64,000 nt of DNA from Locusta migratoria (Eukaryota > Arthropoda > Insecta > Orthoptera > Acrididae), in assembly GCA_026315105.1 (NCBI GenBank), contig CM048746.1:140226730-140290729 (forward strand), read 5' to 3'. The notes under the pieces were generated by a model that did not search any database, was not told the origin of the DNA, and saw nothing but the letters and a program-made list of their open reading frames with translations. Made by a program: the position numbers and the translations under genes. Positions 1 to 11,656 of the stretch are shown one piece after another (the stretch's first letter is position 1; each line of letters opens with the position of its first letter).

Positions 1-386
1 CCTCGTCAACGTATGAACAGGAGAGTTCCTGTTCACTAACCTGGTATCTTCGTTCGCTGCTGTTGTCCCCTGCGCAGAAGCAGCACTCAGGTCGTAGATC
101 AACGAGGCTGAAATAATAGTGTAATGTGGCTCAACTTTAAATCTTTAATGATGTATGTCACACGAAATTATGGGATGTCAGTGTATTATTTTTTTTTATT
201 TTTTTTTATTTTTTTTTTTTTTTAATAATTCACTGTTCGCATACAGAAAGCCAGAACTGTTGATAGAAATTCATCAGTATTCTACAATTGTAAATAACAA
301 TATACGCGATACCCGCAATGGATTTACATTGACTAACGTGTTAACGGTCTGAGGCGCACAGGTCCACTTACATACTGCCAAATGAC
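1..386. other. AT-rich non-coding DNA with T-tracts
   Basis: No gene or recognisable repeat seen. Contains interrupted poly-T tracts around 187-223. The last 8 bases (379-386, CAAATGAC) are the left target-site duplication of the element that follows. Confidence 0.5.
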
Positions 387-502
387 TAGGGTTGCCAGAT
401 TGAACTCGATGCAGGCCCGGAGACCAGACGGCCCCCCCCCCCCCCCCACCCAACTGCGACTAACTCCCCCCCCCCCCTCCAACCAGGAATACACGTGAAT
501 TC

Positions 503-541
<39 letters not shown>

Positions 542-999
542 AGTTGACACTTTGCCGCAACAGTGTTTGCTTAATAATGCGATAGCCGATTACTACCGAC
601 GCAACAATGAAAAGTTTTCAGAGGAAGAATAGAAAAGTAGCGTTTTGTTGCAATAAGAAATTTACATTTATATAAAGTTTTTCATAATTACTAGAGAGGA
701 GCCGGCCGGGAATGGCCGAGCTCACTGAGGCGTCTTGCCACGGTGCGCGAGGCTGCTCCCGCCAGAGGTTCGAATCCCCCCCCCAGGGCATGGACGTTGT
801 GTTCGTCCTTAGTTTAAGTTACGTTAAGTTCGATGTAGATCGTCGCTACATGAGCATAGTACTTAAAAAGCGTCGTAAAAAAAAGGTTAAGATGAAGGTT
901 ACATTCAAGCCCGGAGATGAGAGTCATTGGCCCGTAGACCCGGAGAATTCATTCCAAACCCGGGCACTCCGGGCGGCGCCCGGAGATCTGGCAACCCTA
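387..999. mobile_element. Non-autonomous DNA transposon with 8-bp TSD (hAT-like?)
   Basis: The ends are TAGGGTTGCCAGAT and its reverse complement, so there are terminal inverted repeats of about 14 bp. They are flanked by CAAATGAC at 379-386 and 1000-1007, an exact 8-bp duplication. An 8-bp TSD is typical of hAT-type transposases, but no transposase remains. Further subterminal GC-rich inverted similarity (CCCGGAGA) supports the ends. The interior holds two poly-C tracts (about 431-447 and 467-478), a long poly-A tract (507-540) and a SINE (701-830). Confidence 0.6.
701..830 (+). mobile_element. tRNA-headed SINE, subfamily II, tail-truncated
   Basis: The head GCCGGCCGGGAATGGCCGAG is followed by the GGTTCGAATCCCC B-box and by CATGGACGTTG, the standard post-head segment of the SINE superfamily in this window. 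The characteristic GGGACTGATGACC tail is missing. No clear TSD. Confidence 0.6.
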
Positions 1000-1198
1000 C
1001 AAATGACTGAGGCTTGTCGCTCGACTCACGTCGTCAACAGTAACACTCCGCGCTAGTCACTTCGTTTTTGTTCTACAGTGTTGCGCCTGTAATCTTTCTA
1101 TTAAACTTACATTGAAATAATTTTTAAACAACAGAAGCATAGCTTAATATAATTACATTGTATAAGCAGACATATTTAAATTCATCGCAGTATATTAA

Positions 1199-2622
1199 AT
1201 ACACTCCTGGCCATTAAAAATGCTACACCACGAAGATAACGTGCTGCAGACGCGAAATTTAACCGACAGGAAGACGATTCTGTGATATGCAAATGATTAG
1301 CTTTTCAGAGCAGTCACATAAGATAGCCGCCGGTGGCGAAACCTACAACGTGCTGACACGAGGAAAGTTTCCAAACAATTTCTCAGCACAAACAGCAGTT
1401 AACCGGCAATGCCTGGTGAAACGATGTTGTGATGCCTCATAAGAAGGAGAGATGCGTACCATTACGATTCCGACTTTGATAAAGGTCGCATTGAAGCCTA
1501 TCGCGATTGCGGTTTATCGTATCGCGACATTGCTGCTCGCGTTGTTCGCGATGCAATGACTGAAAGCAGAATATGGAATCGGTGGGTTCAGGAGGGCAAT
1601 ACGGAACGCCGTGCTGGATCCCAACGACCCCGTAATACTAGCAGTCAAGATGACAGGCATCTCATCCGCATGACTGTAACGGATCGTGCAGCGAGGTCTC
1701 GATCCCTGAGTCAACAGATGGGGACGTCTGCAACGCAACAACCATTTACTCGAACAGTTCGACGAAGTTTGCAGCAGCATGAACCATCAGCTCTCAGACC
1801 AGGGCTGCGGTTACCCTTATCGCTGCATCACAGACAGAAGCGTCTGCGATGGTGCACGCAACGAAAAACCTGGGTGCACGAATGGCAAAACGTTCTTTTT
1901 TTTTCGAATGAATCCAGGTTCTGTTTACAGCATCATGATGGTCGCATCCGTGTTTGGCGACATCGCGGTGAACGCACATTGGAAGCATGTATTCGTCATC
2001 GCCATATTGGTGTATCACCCGGCGTGATGGTATGGGGTGCCATTGGTTACACGTCTCGGTCGCCTCTTGTTCGCATCGACGGCAATTTGAACAGTGGCCG
2101 TTACATTTCAGATGTGTTACGACCCGTGGCTCTACACTTCATTCGATCCCTGCGAAACCCTCCATTTCAGCAGGATAATGCACGACTGCATGTTGCAGGT
2201 CCTGTACGGCCCTTTCTGGATACGGAAAATGTTCGACTGCTGCCCTAGTCAACACATTCTCCAGATCTCTCACCAATTGAAAACGTCTGGTCAATGGTGG
2301 CCGAAGCAACTGGCTTGTCAAAATACGTCAGTCACTACTCTTGATGAACTGCGGTATCGTGTTGAAGCTGCATGGGCATCTATCTGTACCTGTATACGCC
2401 ATCCAAGCTCTGAGTCACTGCCCAGGCGTATCAAGGCCGTTATTACGGTCAGAGGTGGTGGTTCTGGGTACTGATTTCTCAGGATCTGGTTTTTCTCAGG
2501 GTCTAGGCACCCAAATTGCGTGAAAATGTAATCACATGTCAGTTCCAGTATATTTATTCAATGATTACCCGCTTATCATCTGCATTTCTTCTTGGTGTAG
2601 CAATTTCAATGGCCAGTAAAGT
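1199..2622 (+). mobile_element. Tc1-like DNA transposon with TIRs
   Basis: The left end (CTGGCCATTAAAAATGCTAC) and the reverse complement of the right end (CTGGCCATTGAAATTGCTAC) form inverted repeats of about 30 bp next to TA dinucleotides. This frames a Tc1-family transposase relic at about 1440-2474. The length of about 1.4 kb is typical for Tc1. A truncated copy of the right end lies at 48174-48398 on the other strand. Confidence 0.8.
1440..2474 (+). pseudogene. Tc1-family transposase, frameshifted
   Basis: Tc1 transposases bind element ends through an N-terminal paired-like helix-turn-helix and cut with a DDE/D domain. Seen here: an HTH-like stretch with DCGLSYRDIAARV (about 1505-1545), in frame with RIWNRWVQEG and ERRAGSQRP (from 1556). 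Next come the first catalytic block VLFFSNESRF, the segment PGVMVWGAIGY, and the second catalytic block FQQDNARLH. The first block has Asn where the family has the catalytic Asp. After VRLLP the frame hits a stop (2246-2248). The region that should carry PIENVW continues in another frame and contains an ENVWSMV-like reading around 2275-2300. The N-terminus is also out of frame before about 1455. Dead transposase; family assignment is confident. Confidence 0.85.
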
Positions 2623-3060
2623 AAAAACGGTGAAGGGTTTTGGCGGACTGATATTACCTGTAAGACCCAATTGAAGGAAATATGGGCAGAGTTTTCCCAC
2701 GGGAAACTTGTTCACCCGATCCTATGCTCTGTTTTACTTATACTACATATTACGCAATGATCTTCGAACACAAAGAGGTCTCACAGAAAAAAAATTAAGA
2801 GTAAGTAAATGGTTACATTTCAGCCCCGTCACATTTTCAATATCTATTGTTGTTCAAGAGATACATGTGGTGTAAAGTTCAAGTGGGAGTCTGGATGAGA
2901 CGGTGAGCAACGGTCCCACATGTGTACATGAACAGTACTGCCGCCCTCTTACGGCGAAACACCGCCAGTAACGAGAACAATCGGCAGGGGCACCACGTCA
3001 CTAGTGGGTGGCTAAAAAGGCTAATTGGTTTTGACGAGAAGCGTGCTAGGATATTCCGCG
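2623..3060. other. Non-coding, no recognisable feature
   Basis: No ORF with family similarity and no repeat recognised. Includes a short GC-richer stretch around 2930-3000. Confidence 0.4.
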
Positions 3061-3074
3061 TATTTGTGGTGGCT

Positions 3075-3152
3075 CCTGTGTCCGGATAACCTAGTAATCA
3101 GCGCAACTGCCTAATAAGCATGTTATCCGGGTTCCAATCCCGGTCCGGCACA
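3075..3152 (+). repeat. tRNA-Thr(AGT)-like SINE head, degraded
   Basis: Contains CTGCCTAATAAGCA (the anticodon-arm position is CTAGTAA in better copies), a B-box-like GGTTCCAATCC, then CGGCACAAATTTTC. The CACAAATTTTC tail recurs after the other tRNA-Thr-like heads in this window. Confidence 0.55.
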
Positions 3153-4030
3153 AATTTTCGACTGTCCAGTCTGATTTAATGCAATGTCCTCCTTAATAAC
3201 ATTTTGCCTTGATTGATAGTGTCTGCAGAATAAAATTGTGTCTCTCTTTTCCGAGAATAACAGACACCTCACACACATAAAACAGGAGGATCTTTTAAAT
3301 CCATTCAGAAACATCCCTTCATGACAGCATCTGATTTTTCCAGGCAGATTTCGTCGGATTAGGTTAAATTGGAGCTTATCCGCTCCTATCGACTTCTATT
3401 ACGTTTAACGCGATGGTGTTAAACCTAATCGAAAATAACGCGCGTAAATTCAAAGCTCACGTCGGCATGGTGTAACAGGGAGGGGGGGGGGAGTAAATAC
3501 CAGAGGGCCAATGCGTCGGGAAAAAAAAAAAAAAAAAGAAGGGTAGGCGCCCCGGAGGGCTGGGGGTTTTGCGCGCAAACCGCTGTCCGGCGCTGTGGCC
3601 CTTTTAGGGCGTGACGATAAATTGCGGGAGGCAAACAGGCGGGGAGGCAACCCCCCCACGGTAACTCGCTTAGCGGCGCAATTAATCCACTTGTGCGGTG
3701 TCGCGGGCACCGCGTGACGTCACCACGCCGGCCTAATTCCACTCCGCCGATGGCTATTACCTTCGGCCAGGCCCAGTTGCCAACTGCGGCATTCCCTTAA
3801 CAAACACATTGGACCCGTGGCGTATTTCGCGCCCGCTGTTTAATTGATTTGGTTCGCCGGTTTTGATCGGTACCAATAATAGATCGCGAATGTTTTCGAG
3901 TATTTGTTGGAAACTTGGTTTCCGTGGGTGGCGTTTCAACGGGAATTGTGGTCTGTGGCAGGCAGATTCTGACGAATAGTACGTAGGTGCTGGCTTGTCA
4001 CAATGTGTGTGTGTGTACTACAGTCTAACA
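3153..4030. other. Non-coding with GC-rich block
   Basis: 3450-3750 is GC-rich, with poly-G and poly-C runs and a poly-A tract (3520-3537). ORF calls here are low-complexity. No gene supported. Confidence 0.4.
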
Positions 4031-4032
4031 TA

Positions 4033-5158
4033 CCGGGTTATCAAAAAGTCAGTATAAATTTGAAAACTTAATAGATCACGGAATAATGTAGTAGAGGTAA
4101 AAATTGACACACATGCTTAGAATGATATGGTATTTTATTAGAACAAAAAAAGTTCAAACATTGTTCGGCAGATGGCGCTTCATCTGATCAGAAAAGCAAT
4201 AATTAGAATAACAAATTAAGACAAGGCAAAGACGATGTTCTTTACAGGAAATGCTCAACATGTCCATCATCATTCCTCCGCAATAGCTGTTTCATACACG
4301 TGTGGTACATTCTCTAGGCTTCGATTTACGTCTTAATTAGTGTTCTTTATGTTTTAAATTTACAGACTGACATTCCTTGACAAATTACTGGAACACAGTG
4401 TCAGCATATCGTTCAGTATTTCATCATTGTCAACATTTTCGTTTCTTTGTAAATACCGAATGATAAAAAATTCAGTATAAATTGGAAAACTTAATAAATC
4501 ACGGAATAATGTAGATAGAGAGGTGAAAATTGACACGCATGCTTGGAATGACATGGGGTTTTATTAGAAAAGAAAAAAGTTCAAAAAACGTCCGACAGAT
4601 GGGGCTTCATCTGAAAAGCAATAATCGGCGCAACAAATTATGATAAAGCAAAGATGATGTTCTTCACAGGAAATGTTCAATATGTTCACCATCATTCCTC
4701 AACAATAGCTGTAGTTGAAGAATATGTCGTAAACAGCACTGTAAAGCATGTCCGGATTTATGGTGCATTGGCGTCGGATTTTGTCTTTCAGCATCCCTAG
4801 AGATGTCGGTCGTTCAGATACACTTGCAACTTCAGGTAACCCCAAAGCCAATAATCGCACGGACTGAGGTCTGGGGACCTGCGAGGCCAAGCATGACGAC
4901 GCGCGCAAGAGATCTTTCACGCGTCTAGCAATATGGGGTGGAGCGCCATCCTGCATAAAATTCGTACGCTCCAGCAGGTGTTTATCAGCCAGGTTGGGGA
5001 TGATGCGATTCTGTACATATCGGCGTAGCTCTCACCCATCACGGTAGCGGTCACTGACGCATTGCTATCCAGCGCGTGTGTCAATTTTTACCTCTCTATA
5101 TACATTATTCCGTGAGTTATTAAGTTTTCAAATTTATACTGACTTTTTGCTCACCCGG
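4033..5158 (-). mobile_element. IS630/mariner-like transposon, long TIRs, rearranged
   Basis: Flanked by TA. The ends CCGGGTTATCAAAAAGTCAG and (reverse complement) CCGGGTGAGCAAAAAGTCAG begin inverted repeats of about 80 bp. A second, internal copy of the left TIR lies at 4457-4560. The element is therefore a left-terminal fragment (4033-4290), a 165-bp segment of other DNA (4290-4456), and then a second left end running into the transposase relic. The same 165-bp segment precedes the related copy at 52272. Confidence 0.75.
4699..4956 (-). pseudogene. IS630/Tc1-mariner superfamily transposase, C-terminal fragment
   Basis: Begins with QDGAPPHIARRVKDLL, the second-aspartate block of DDE transposases of this superfamily. 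The middle is degraded (SCLASQVPRPQSVRLLALGLPE). A better copy at 52513-52773 reads PPRSPDLSPCDYWLWGYLK at the equivalent place. It ends with RPTSLGMLKDKIRRQC and a terminal motif. The N-terminal half is missing, so it cannot be functional. Confidence 0.8.
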
Positions 5159-5164
5159 TATACA

Positions 5165-5465
5165 GTGGCGACCCTGACTGCTGTGAAAGTAGTTACTGAC
5201 TGACAGTTACAAAGACACTAGCACTCCTAGTGGTGGGGAAGGTGACAAAATGTTTGTTTGTAATTACTTTTCTACGTAATTAACCAAATAGTTTCCGTAA
5301 TGTCTGCTTTCCAAACATTAGTAAAATAAAGAGACATGAATAATAGTGAAATAATGTAGAAAGACGAATTTTCCTTATCAGTGATACAAACAACAACTTA
5401 TTCATAAGAAAATACTTACGAATATGTGTAATATTTGTAGCCTACTCCGCTGTAAGTGAGAAAAT
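5165..5465. other. Non-coding spacer
   Basis: AT-rich; no feature recognised. Confidence 0.4.
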
Positions 5466-5469
5466 ATAA

Positions 5470-5795
5470 ACAAAAGAGAAACATTCCAGAATGAAACTAT
5501 TCACTCTGCAGCGGAGTGTGTGCTGATATGAAACATCCTGGCAGATTAAAATTGTGTGCTGGAATCGAGATTCGAACCTGGGACCTTTGCCTTTCGCGGG
5601 CAAGCGCTCTGCCGACTGAGCTATCCCGACACGACTCTCGATGCCGCCACACAACTTTACTTCCGCCAGTACCTCGCCTCCTACTTCCCAAACTTCACAG
5701 AAGCTCTCCTGCGAAACATGTAAGACTAGCACTCCTGGAAGAAAGGATATGGTGGAGACATGACAGACTAAGGAGAAAAGGAATGTTTCCGGCAC
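5470..5795 (-). mobile_element. Second tRNA-like repeat family (single arm)
   Basis: The minus strand carries a tRNA-like head: A-box-like TAGCTCAGTCGGCAGAGCGC, a perfect 5-bp anticodon-type stem TTGCC/GGCAA, and a B-box around GGTTCGAATCTCG. The flanks CTCTGCAGCGGAGTGTG and AACTTTACTTCCGCCAGTAC are shared with the palindromic copy at 27825-28196, so this is an interspersed repeat rather than a tRNA gene. Confidence 0.7.
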
Positions 5796-5799
5796 ACAA

Positions 5800-7480
5800 T
5801 TTTAAAAAGAGAAACATTAATTCCTGCTGTGGTCTGTTCGTATCTGACAGGAACTCTGACTTGTAAAAATTCGATATAGAGTCTAATAACTTAATCCGAA
5901 CATTTTTACACTTTTTGTTATGAACCCATATACTTCCGAGTAAAATTATTTTTCTTTATAAAACGAATGTCTAAGATTCTTGCCGTCTGTGATTCACTTG
6001 TCATAATTATGGAATAGGTTTCTGATTTGTTGGGAAACTGAGTTTCTGCTTTCGATGTTTTGTCACATTTGTGAGGATTTTCCTTCAGCTACAGCTGTAG
6101 TGTATGATCTTATACACTTAGTAATGTAGGTAATCCAATCCATATAAGTTTCTTATGCTCAACACTTACTGATTTGGCTGGAAATTTAGTGAAGAAATAC
6201 TGACGTTTCTGAGTAGAAAACCGATGTCTTCCTGTAGATGGTTGGGTCTTATGTTATTTATTAGCAATTTTTGCTTTTAATAGAAACTTAAAAATTGTTG
6301 AATAAAAAGTCTTAGATTTCGAGATAATCTTAAATAAATCGTCCTGCGAGGTACCATTTCATACCCTACAATGGTTCTTAGGAAACCTCATAAAGACAAA
6401 CGTAGAGTTATTTTCTGGTTATTACCTACTTTTATGACACTACATTCCTTCCCCGTAGTAAAACTTATGTTCAAATCAATTTAAACGACACTATTCACAC
6501 TCATCAAGAATGGCGAGATATTCATTGACAATTATCAGAGAGGGTAATTATATAAGCAGTTCAATAGCTATGACACAGATGTTCAAATCACGATAATCTC
6601 CACCATGCTTGACTGTAGGAAGCAGGCATGCCACATCGTACACTTTTTTTAGGGGTTTTCCAAACATAAGCGCGATTTATTGGACCGTAACACATACTTA
6701 CAGTCATGCAGTGTCCAAGATTTAAGGACCGTTGCATTAGCTTACCTTATTAAGGGTTTCGGAACTGCAGCCCTTTCATAGTCGCTTTTTCTGTGGTATT
6801 TTTTATGTTGTCTGTCCAGACAACCGTTCTTAATGCACGAGGGTCGTTGTCAGTTAACTTCGGGTTTCGCCCACTATTGCTCTTGGCGAAATATATTTTC
6901 TTTTTTTGTGATTACTGACATTATCTTACTAGTGTAAAGCCGTCTGCACACGGAGCGTGTATCTGAACGTGTGTGGTCGTGCTGAGTTTCTGGGGTCACA
7001 ACGAGCGAAATGCAAGTAGGCGATGCATTTCCAACGTGTCGGGCAGTATTAAGCATGCCAGAAATTCTCAACGTGCGTCTCAATGATCACCAATAAGGTG
7101 GGAGAACGCCCCCGACGCCACACCACGTGGTGGTCAGGGGAGGGGGACCATATTGGCCGTCGTATTTCATGGGTTTCATGTATATAACTTAGGTATTATG
7201 AGTGTGTGACATTTCAAAGCAAGTAAAGGTAACTGAGTAAACTGAGAATCTCTCGAAAACCGGTCATTAGAGGTACTATTTGCTTGAATTAGTGACTGGA
7301 AACGTCTTATATGTGGTTAAAAAATTTCCGTATTACAGTAATCTGCCGCTTCAAGGAAAGGCGGACTGAAGACCTATCAACACGAATTGTTCTATGCATC
7401 ATTTGTTGTAATTACATGTCAGCAACCGACATATCAGTAGTGTATACAACACCTCTAATACCTATGTCGTTGATACATTA
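5800..7480. other. AT-rich, apparently single-copy DNA
   Basis: No gene, SINE or transposon end recognised in about 1.7 kb. A GC-richer patch lies at 6945-7140. Confidence 0.4.
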
Positions 7481-7513
7481 GTGGCCGTAGCGTAGGCACT
7501 AAAGTAGCGGACT

Positions 7514-8254
7514 ATGACATGGAGCTGGTTCAAGGCTCCTACGAAGCAAATATTTTTTCTTCTTATATTTGGGATTTCTGATAGACTCAAAGACTTTCCT
7601 ATAAATTTCATAGTACTGCATAATATTCGATGCTATGTAAACAGAGTTGAAAGGAGCGTTGCTGAAGGAATTAGATTAGGTAACGAATCAACAAAGGTGG
7701 TAAATGAGTTTTGTTACTTGGGCAGTAAAATAACATGATGGTCGCAGTACAGAGGATATAAAATGCAGAATAGCAATGGGAAGAAATGCGTCTTTGAAAA
7801 AGAGAAATTTGTTAACATCGAATATTAATTTACGCGTAAGGAAGTCCTTTCTGAAGGCATATGTGTGGAGTGTTGTCTTGCATGGGTGTGAAACATGGAC
7901 GATAAACTATGTGGTGCTACAGAAGAATGCTGAAGATTAGGTGGGTGGATCGCGTAACTAATGAGGTACAGAACAGAATTGGGGAGAAAAGGAATTTCTG
8001 GCATATCTTGACTAAAAGAAGGGATAGATTTGTAGGACACAATCTTAGATATCAAGGAATTGTGAATTTAGCGTTGGGGGGAAGTGTGTGGGCTAAAAAT
8101 CGCAGAGGGAGACCAAGAGATGAATACAGTAAGCAAATTCAAATGGATGTAGGTTGCCGTTTGTATGAGGAGATGAAGAGGCTTGCTCAGGATAGAGTAT
8201 GGTGGAGAGCTGCGTCAAACCAGTCTCCGGACTGAAGACCACAACAACAACAAC
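7514..8254 (+). pseudogene. Non-LTR retrotransposon 3' end (RTE-like endonuclease/RT)
   Basis: The C-terminal region of an RT polyprotein is readable in pieces. VVNEFCYLGSKIT is read at about 7700-7735; then come frameshifted segments. From 7909 there is a 108-residue open stretch with MWCYRRMLKIRWVDRVTNE, a GRPRDEY motif and the ending MKRLAQDRVWWRAASNQSPD. The tail is CCGGACTGAAGACC followed by a (CAA)n end at 8238-8253, as expected for a target-primed LINE. The RT core and endonuclease are absent (5' truncation). The clade (RTE-like) is from memory of the family and is less certain than the LINE identity. A fragment of the same tail lies at about 54963-55015, minus strand. Confidence 0.75.
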
Positions 8255-8920
8255 ATGTAGAGGTGCGCATCCTCTGAGGAGAGAGTTTGTTGGTTTCCTT
8301 CGATTAACAGGACAGCTTGCACCTTCCTTAGAGTATACGCACTTTATTGTTTCACGTATTGCATTTTACACGTTCTTAACATTCTTCTACTGAATAGTAA
8401 CACTGACCGTAGAAGAATGACTTGAGTTTTACTAAGAAATTGAGACTGTTGAAGACGTGAAGGCCTTTTCTAATTTTATATCACTCAGTTTGTCATGAAA
8501 CTTACTGACATAACATGCAACTTTTACAAGAGACTTATGTTCATAGATATTTTGTTGTTACTTATGTAGGCCTACACCACATGACTTTACGAACATATGC
8601 ACAAGCGCGAAAATAAGCGATTTAATAGAGGTAAAGCAGGAATTCAATTCTTATTTCGTAAACGGTGCTATTCCAGAGCCTGATGTCGCAGACAACTGCC
8701 GCTGGAGCGCGAGCGGTCGCGTGTAGCTCGCTGAGGCACACGCCTCGTATGCACAAGTCGCGCCGCCTCCGAGTCCTCAGCCGCGCGCTGGACCCGGCAC
8801 GTTGACCGCACACGTTCCGACACACGGTCTGTGTGCCGTTGGCTTTAGCCTGTTAGAAGAAACTACACACTTCACCGGTCACTCGTGTTGACAGTCGCAT
8901 AACAAACCATTTAATATACT
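8255..8920. other. Non-coding with a GC-rich patch
   Basis: 8690-8830 is GC-rich and CpG-rich; the rest is AT-rich. No gene supported. Confidence 0.4.
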
Positions 8921-8925
8921 ACAAG

Positions 8926-9700
8926 GTCACATCTGGCCGCAATACTGATCAGGTACTCGCCAGAGCACAACAGCAGATAGATGCCATGGAAGAATGGCCA
9001 CTATTTAACAAGACCATCAACTCAACGAAGACTGCAGCCGTGTTCTTCACCAAACAGAGACTGCCGATTCTCCGCTTCCCATTGAGGGTCATGGGGCAGC
9101 CGATCCCGTGGTCGACATCTACAAAATATTTGGGAATAACGTTAGACAAGTCCTTGACCTTCACCTTGCACGCCCAACAACGCAAAAAGGACACGCTGAA
9201 GATGGTGAACGCGCTAATCCCGTTCTTCACGAGTAAAAACCTCAACGCGAAGACGAAATACCAGCTTTATCGGTCGACGGTACAACCAAAGCTCCTCTAC
9301 GGCTGTGCAGCATGGGGCGTTGATACAAATATCAAGTCTCTCCAACCGATACAAAATAGATGCCTGCGATGTACATTAGGAGCGCCCAGATGGATGAGTA
9401 ATGCTACACTACAAGAGCACTATCTGAAGGATAAGACTGAAGACTATGCCACCAAACTATTCGCCGAGGTCGACTTACTTCGGGATGAAGTACAGCAACT
9501 CCGCCTGGTGGGGACAATACGCCCGCAACGTTGGCACAAATGTAAGGTACCCCGCTCACTAGAACGCTGGCACCCACCTTGAAAATACACGCATTAAACA
9601 ATCGGTCTCCGAAACACAATTGATGAACAATATGTCACATGAAAGCCTACAAGCCACCGTCTGAGAAATGCAGTAAGTCATCCCCATTGAGGAACTTAGG
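8926..9700 (+). pseudogene. Jockey-type non-LTR RT, C-terminal (thumb) fragment
   Basis: The reading frame is open from before 8950 (DQVLARAQQQIDAMEEW) to the stop at 9580. Diagnostic positions: INSTKTAAVFF, KYLGITLDKSLTF, the YRSTVQPKLLYGCAAWG segment, and LQPIQNRCLRCTLGAPRWM. These match the region after the catalytic palm of Jockey-superfamily RTs. The catalytic FADD block and everything upstream are missing. It is the least damaged coding fragment in the window, with about 200 uninterrupted codons. The 3' UTR runs to the SINE at 9704. Confidence 0.85.
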
Positions 9701-9703
9701 ACC

Positions 9704-9976
9704 GCCGGCCGCGGTGGCCGAGGAGACTGAAGCGCTCCTGTCACGGTTGCACGGCCACTACGGCCGGTGGTTCGAATCTCCCCCCCCCCCCTCGGGTATG
9801 GATATTTGTACCGTCCTTAGGATTAGCTAGTTCATCAGTAGTTTGTAAGTTTAACTACTTATCAACAATCTTAACCTAAGGACGGCACAAATATCCATGC
9901 CCGAGGGGGGGGGATTCGAACCCCCGACCGTAGTGACCCCGTCGTTAAGTCCCATAAGCTATACAAATATTTGATC
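9704..9976. mobile_element. Hairpin (inverted-dimer) SINE, subfamily I
   Basis: A plus-strand head and body (9704-9853) switches directly to a minus-strand segment (9854-9935: ACTACTTATCAAC to the inverted B-box). It then returns to the plus-strand tail (GTTAAGTCCCATAAGCT at 9944-9960). The inverted segment can pair with the first half, so the copy is a long hairpin. Confidence 0.75.
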
Positions 9977-10019
9977 TGAACTAAGGACCCAAAGTGTGCC
10001 CCGGTTTCCTCTCAAAGTG

Positions 10020-10340
10020 TAAATAAATCTGTATCTATAAATGTGGATGTCTGTTCGGTGTACGTTTATCACGTCTGAACCACAAGACATAAAGAGCTAA
10101 AAATTTGTATAGTTACTAATGTCTACCCGGTGAAGGCTTTCGGCACGGTTTTATGGCTCTCGGATAGTTATTTATTCATATATATTAATGTGAATGTCTG
10201 TTCGGTGTACGCTTATCACGTCCGAACGACACGGCGCAGAGACTTAAATATTTGTACAGTTACTAATTTATACATGAAGAAGGTTCTAGGCGCGGTTTTA
10301 TAGCGATCTGATAGATATTTAGTAATTTGAAGAATATAAC
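10020..10340. repeat. Tandem duplication of an unknown ~155-bp unit
   Basis: Units start at about 10040 and 10192. Both carry ATGTCTGTTCGGTGTACG, a TATCACGTC motif, TTTGTA(C/T)AGTTACTAAT and a CGGTTTTAT motif. Divergence of roughly 20-25 percent suggests an old duplication. The family was not recognised. Confidence 0.6.
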
Positions 10341-10471
10341 GCGAAATGCGGAACAATAATTATTCTTTGAAATTAAATTTACTCTTTGAAAATGGTATTA
10401 TTGGTTGCATTGTTGCTTGAGAGTTGATAATGGTAAAAGGGTGGAGTTATCCGTGTATCTAAAATTCTGCG

Positions 10472-10472
<1 letters not shown>

Positions 10473-10518
<46 letters not shown>
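10473..10518. repeat. (GT)n microsatellite
   Basis: Uninterrupted GT dinucleotides. Confidence 0.95.
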
Positions 10519-10519
<1 letters not shown>

Positions 10520-10521
<2 letters not shown>

Positions 10522-11127
10522 ATTTCGCTCTGCAGCGAAAACTACAGAACGCAAACGTATGGTCTGTGTGTAATTGTCGTCCGAAGTCTCCCGTTGTACA
10601 CCATAGCAGTTCCATGCCGATCGCTATAAGGGGGTCGAAGATATGGTGGTTGAAAGTCGTCAAATTATAAAAATTCGGGCTAAAGGCCGGCGATGACGTT
10701 TGCGACTCTATAGCAAGGAGGTTACATACAGCGAAACGTGGTGCCCACAAACCATATATTTGTCCTATGCGCGCTATAATGTCTTCAGCTCTTTCTCTGT
10801 AAGGATAAGCATACGAACAAGGATATATAAGAATAAATAAATAAAGCAATAAAAAAGAAATTTATTTTAATATATCTCTTTAAAAATCGATTTGACGTTT
10901 CGCGCATTATCTATCATAATCAACCAACACGCGAGCGGGGCCGCGGGTTTAAGCTAGTGAATAAATAAAGCGACATTCCTATGTTTACCTTTCACACACC
11001 AAGAAAAAACTCCCAAAGGGAGTCAGTCTTGCGGCACCACATGACACCAGAAAAAAATAAAAAAGTAAATACGCCACCGTAACGCCCAGCATTTCGTGCG
11101 TTAATCGTGCACTTCAGTCGAATGTAA
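10520..11127. other. Non-coding
   Basis: No gene or TE recognised. Confidence 0.35.
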
Positions 11128-11640
11128 GTGTCAACACGCAGGCAATGGAGCCGATATGCAAAAGACGTAGTATACTGCAGGGTGTTGATACTGTTGCATC
11201 CACCCCTTCAGGTATCGCGCCAGTGGCGAAGTGTCAGGGAGGTATTTTCCGGCCGGTGGCAGGTGGATTCCGCGGGTGACAGCGCCCCGAGTCCACGCGC
11301 TCAATATGGGGAGGAGAGGGGGGAGGCGGCTACAGGTGGAGCCGGCGTCGGCCCTGACGGCCGGTTTATTGCATTCTGCCCAGGGCCAACACTGTCCCCG
11401 CATGCCGCTCCAGATGGACGCGTATTTCCTATTCATTTCTCCCCTGTCCGGCACGGAAAAGGGCCGAGACCTGCGCTGTGCTGCAAGCCGTCAGACCGCC
11501 AACGAAAATGCGAGCTTCGGGCACGTTTCCATTTTCATTAAAATTCCTCGGTCGGCGCTGTTTTCCAGACGGCGTTGCGCGCTCTGAAGCGGCGGTTACA
11601 GGCACTGCAAGTGGCGAGCAATTCATCGACTTGTCGCAGT
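11128..11640. other. GC-rich island, unexplained
   Basis: Markedly more GC- and CpG-rich than its flanks. ORFs overlap on both strands, which is expected in GC-rich DNA with few stops. No domain recognised. Confidence 0.4.
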
Positions 11641-11656
11641 TACACGTATAAACAAA

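Noticed and set aside
10379..10849. 156-codon minus-strand ORF
   Set aside because: Runs through a (GT)n tract (poly His-Thr); no recognisable domain.
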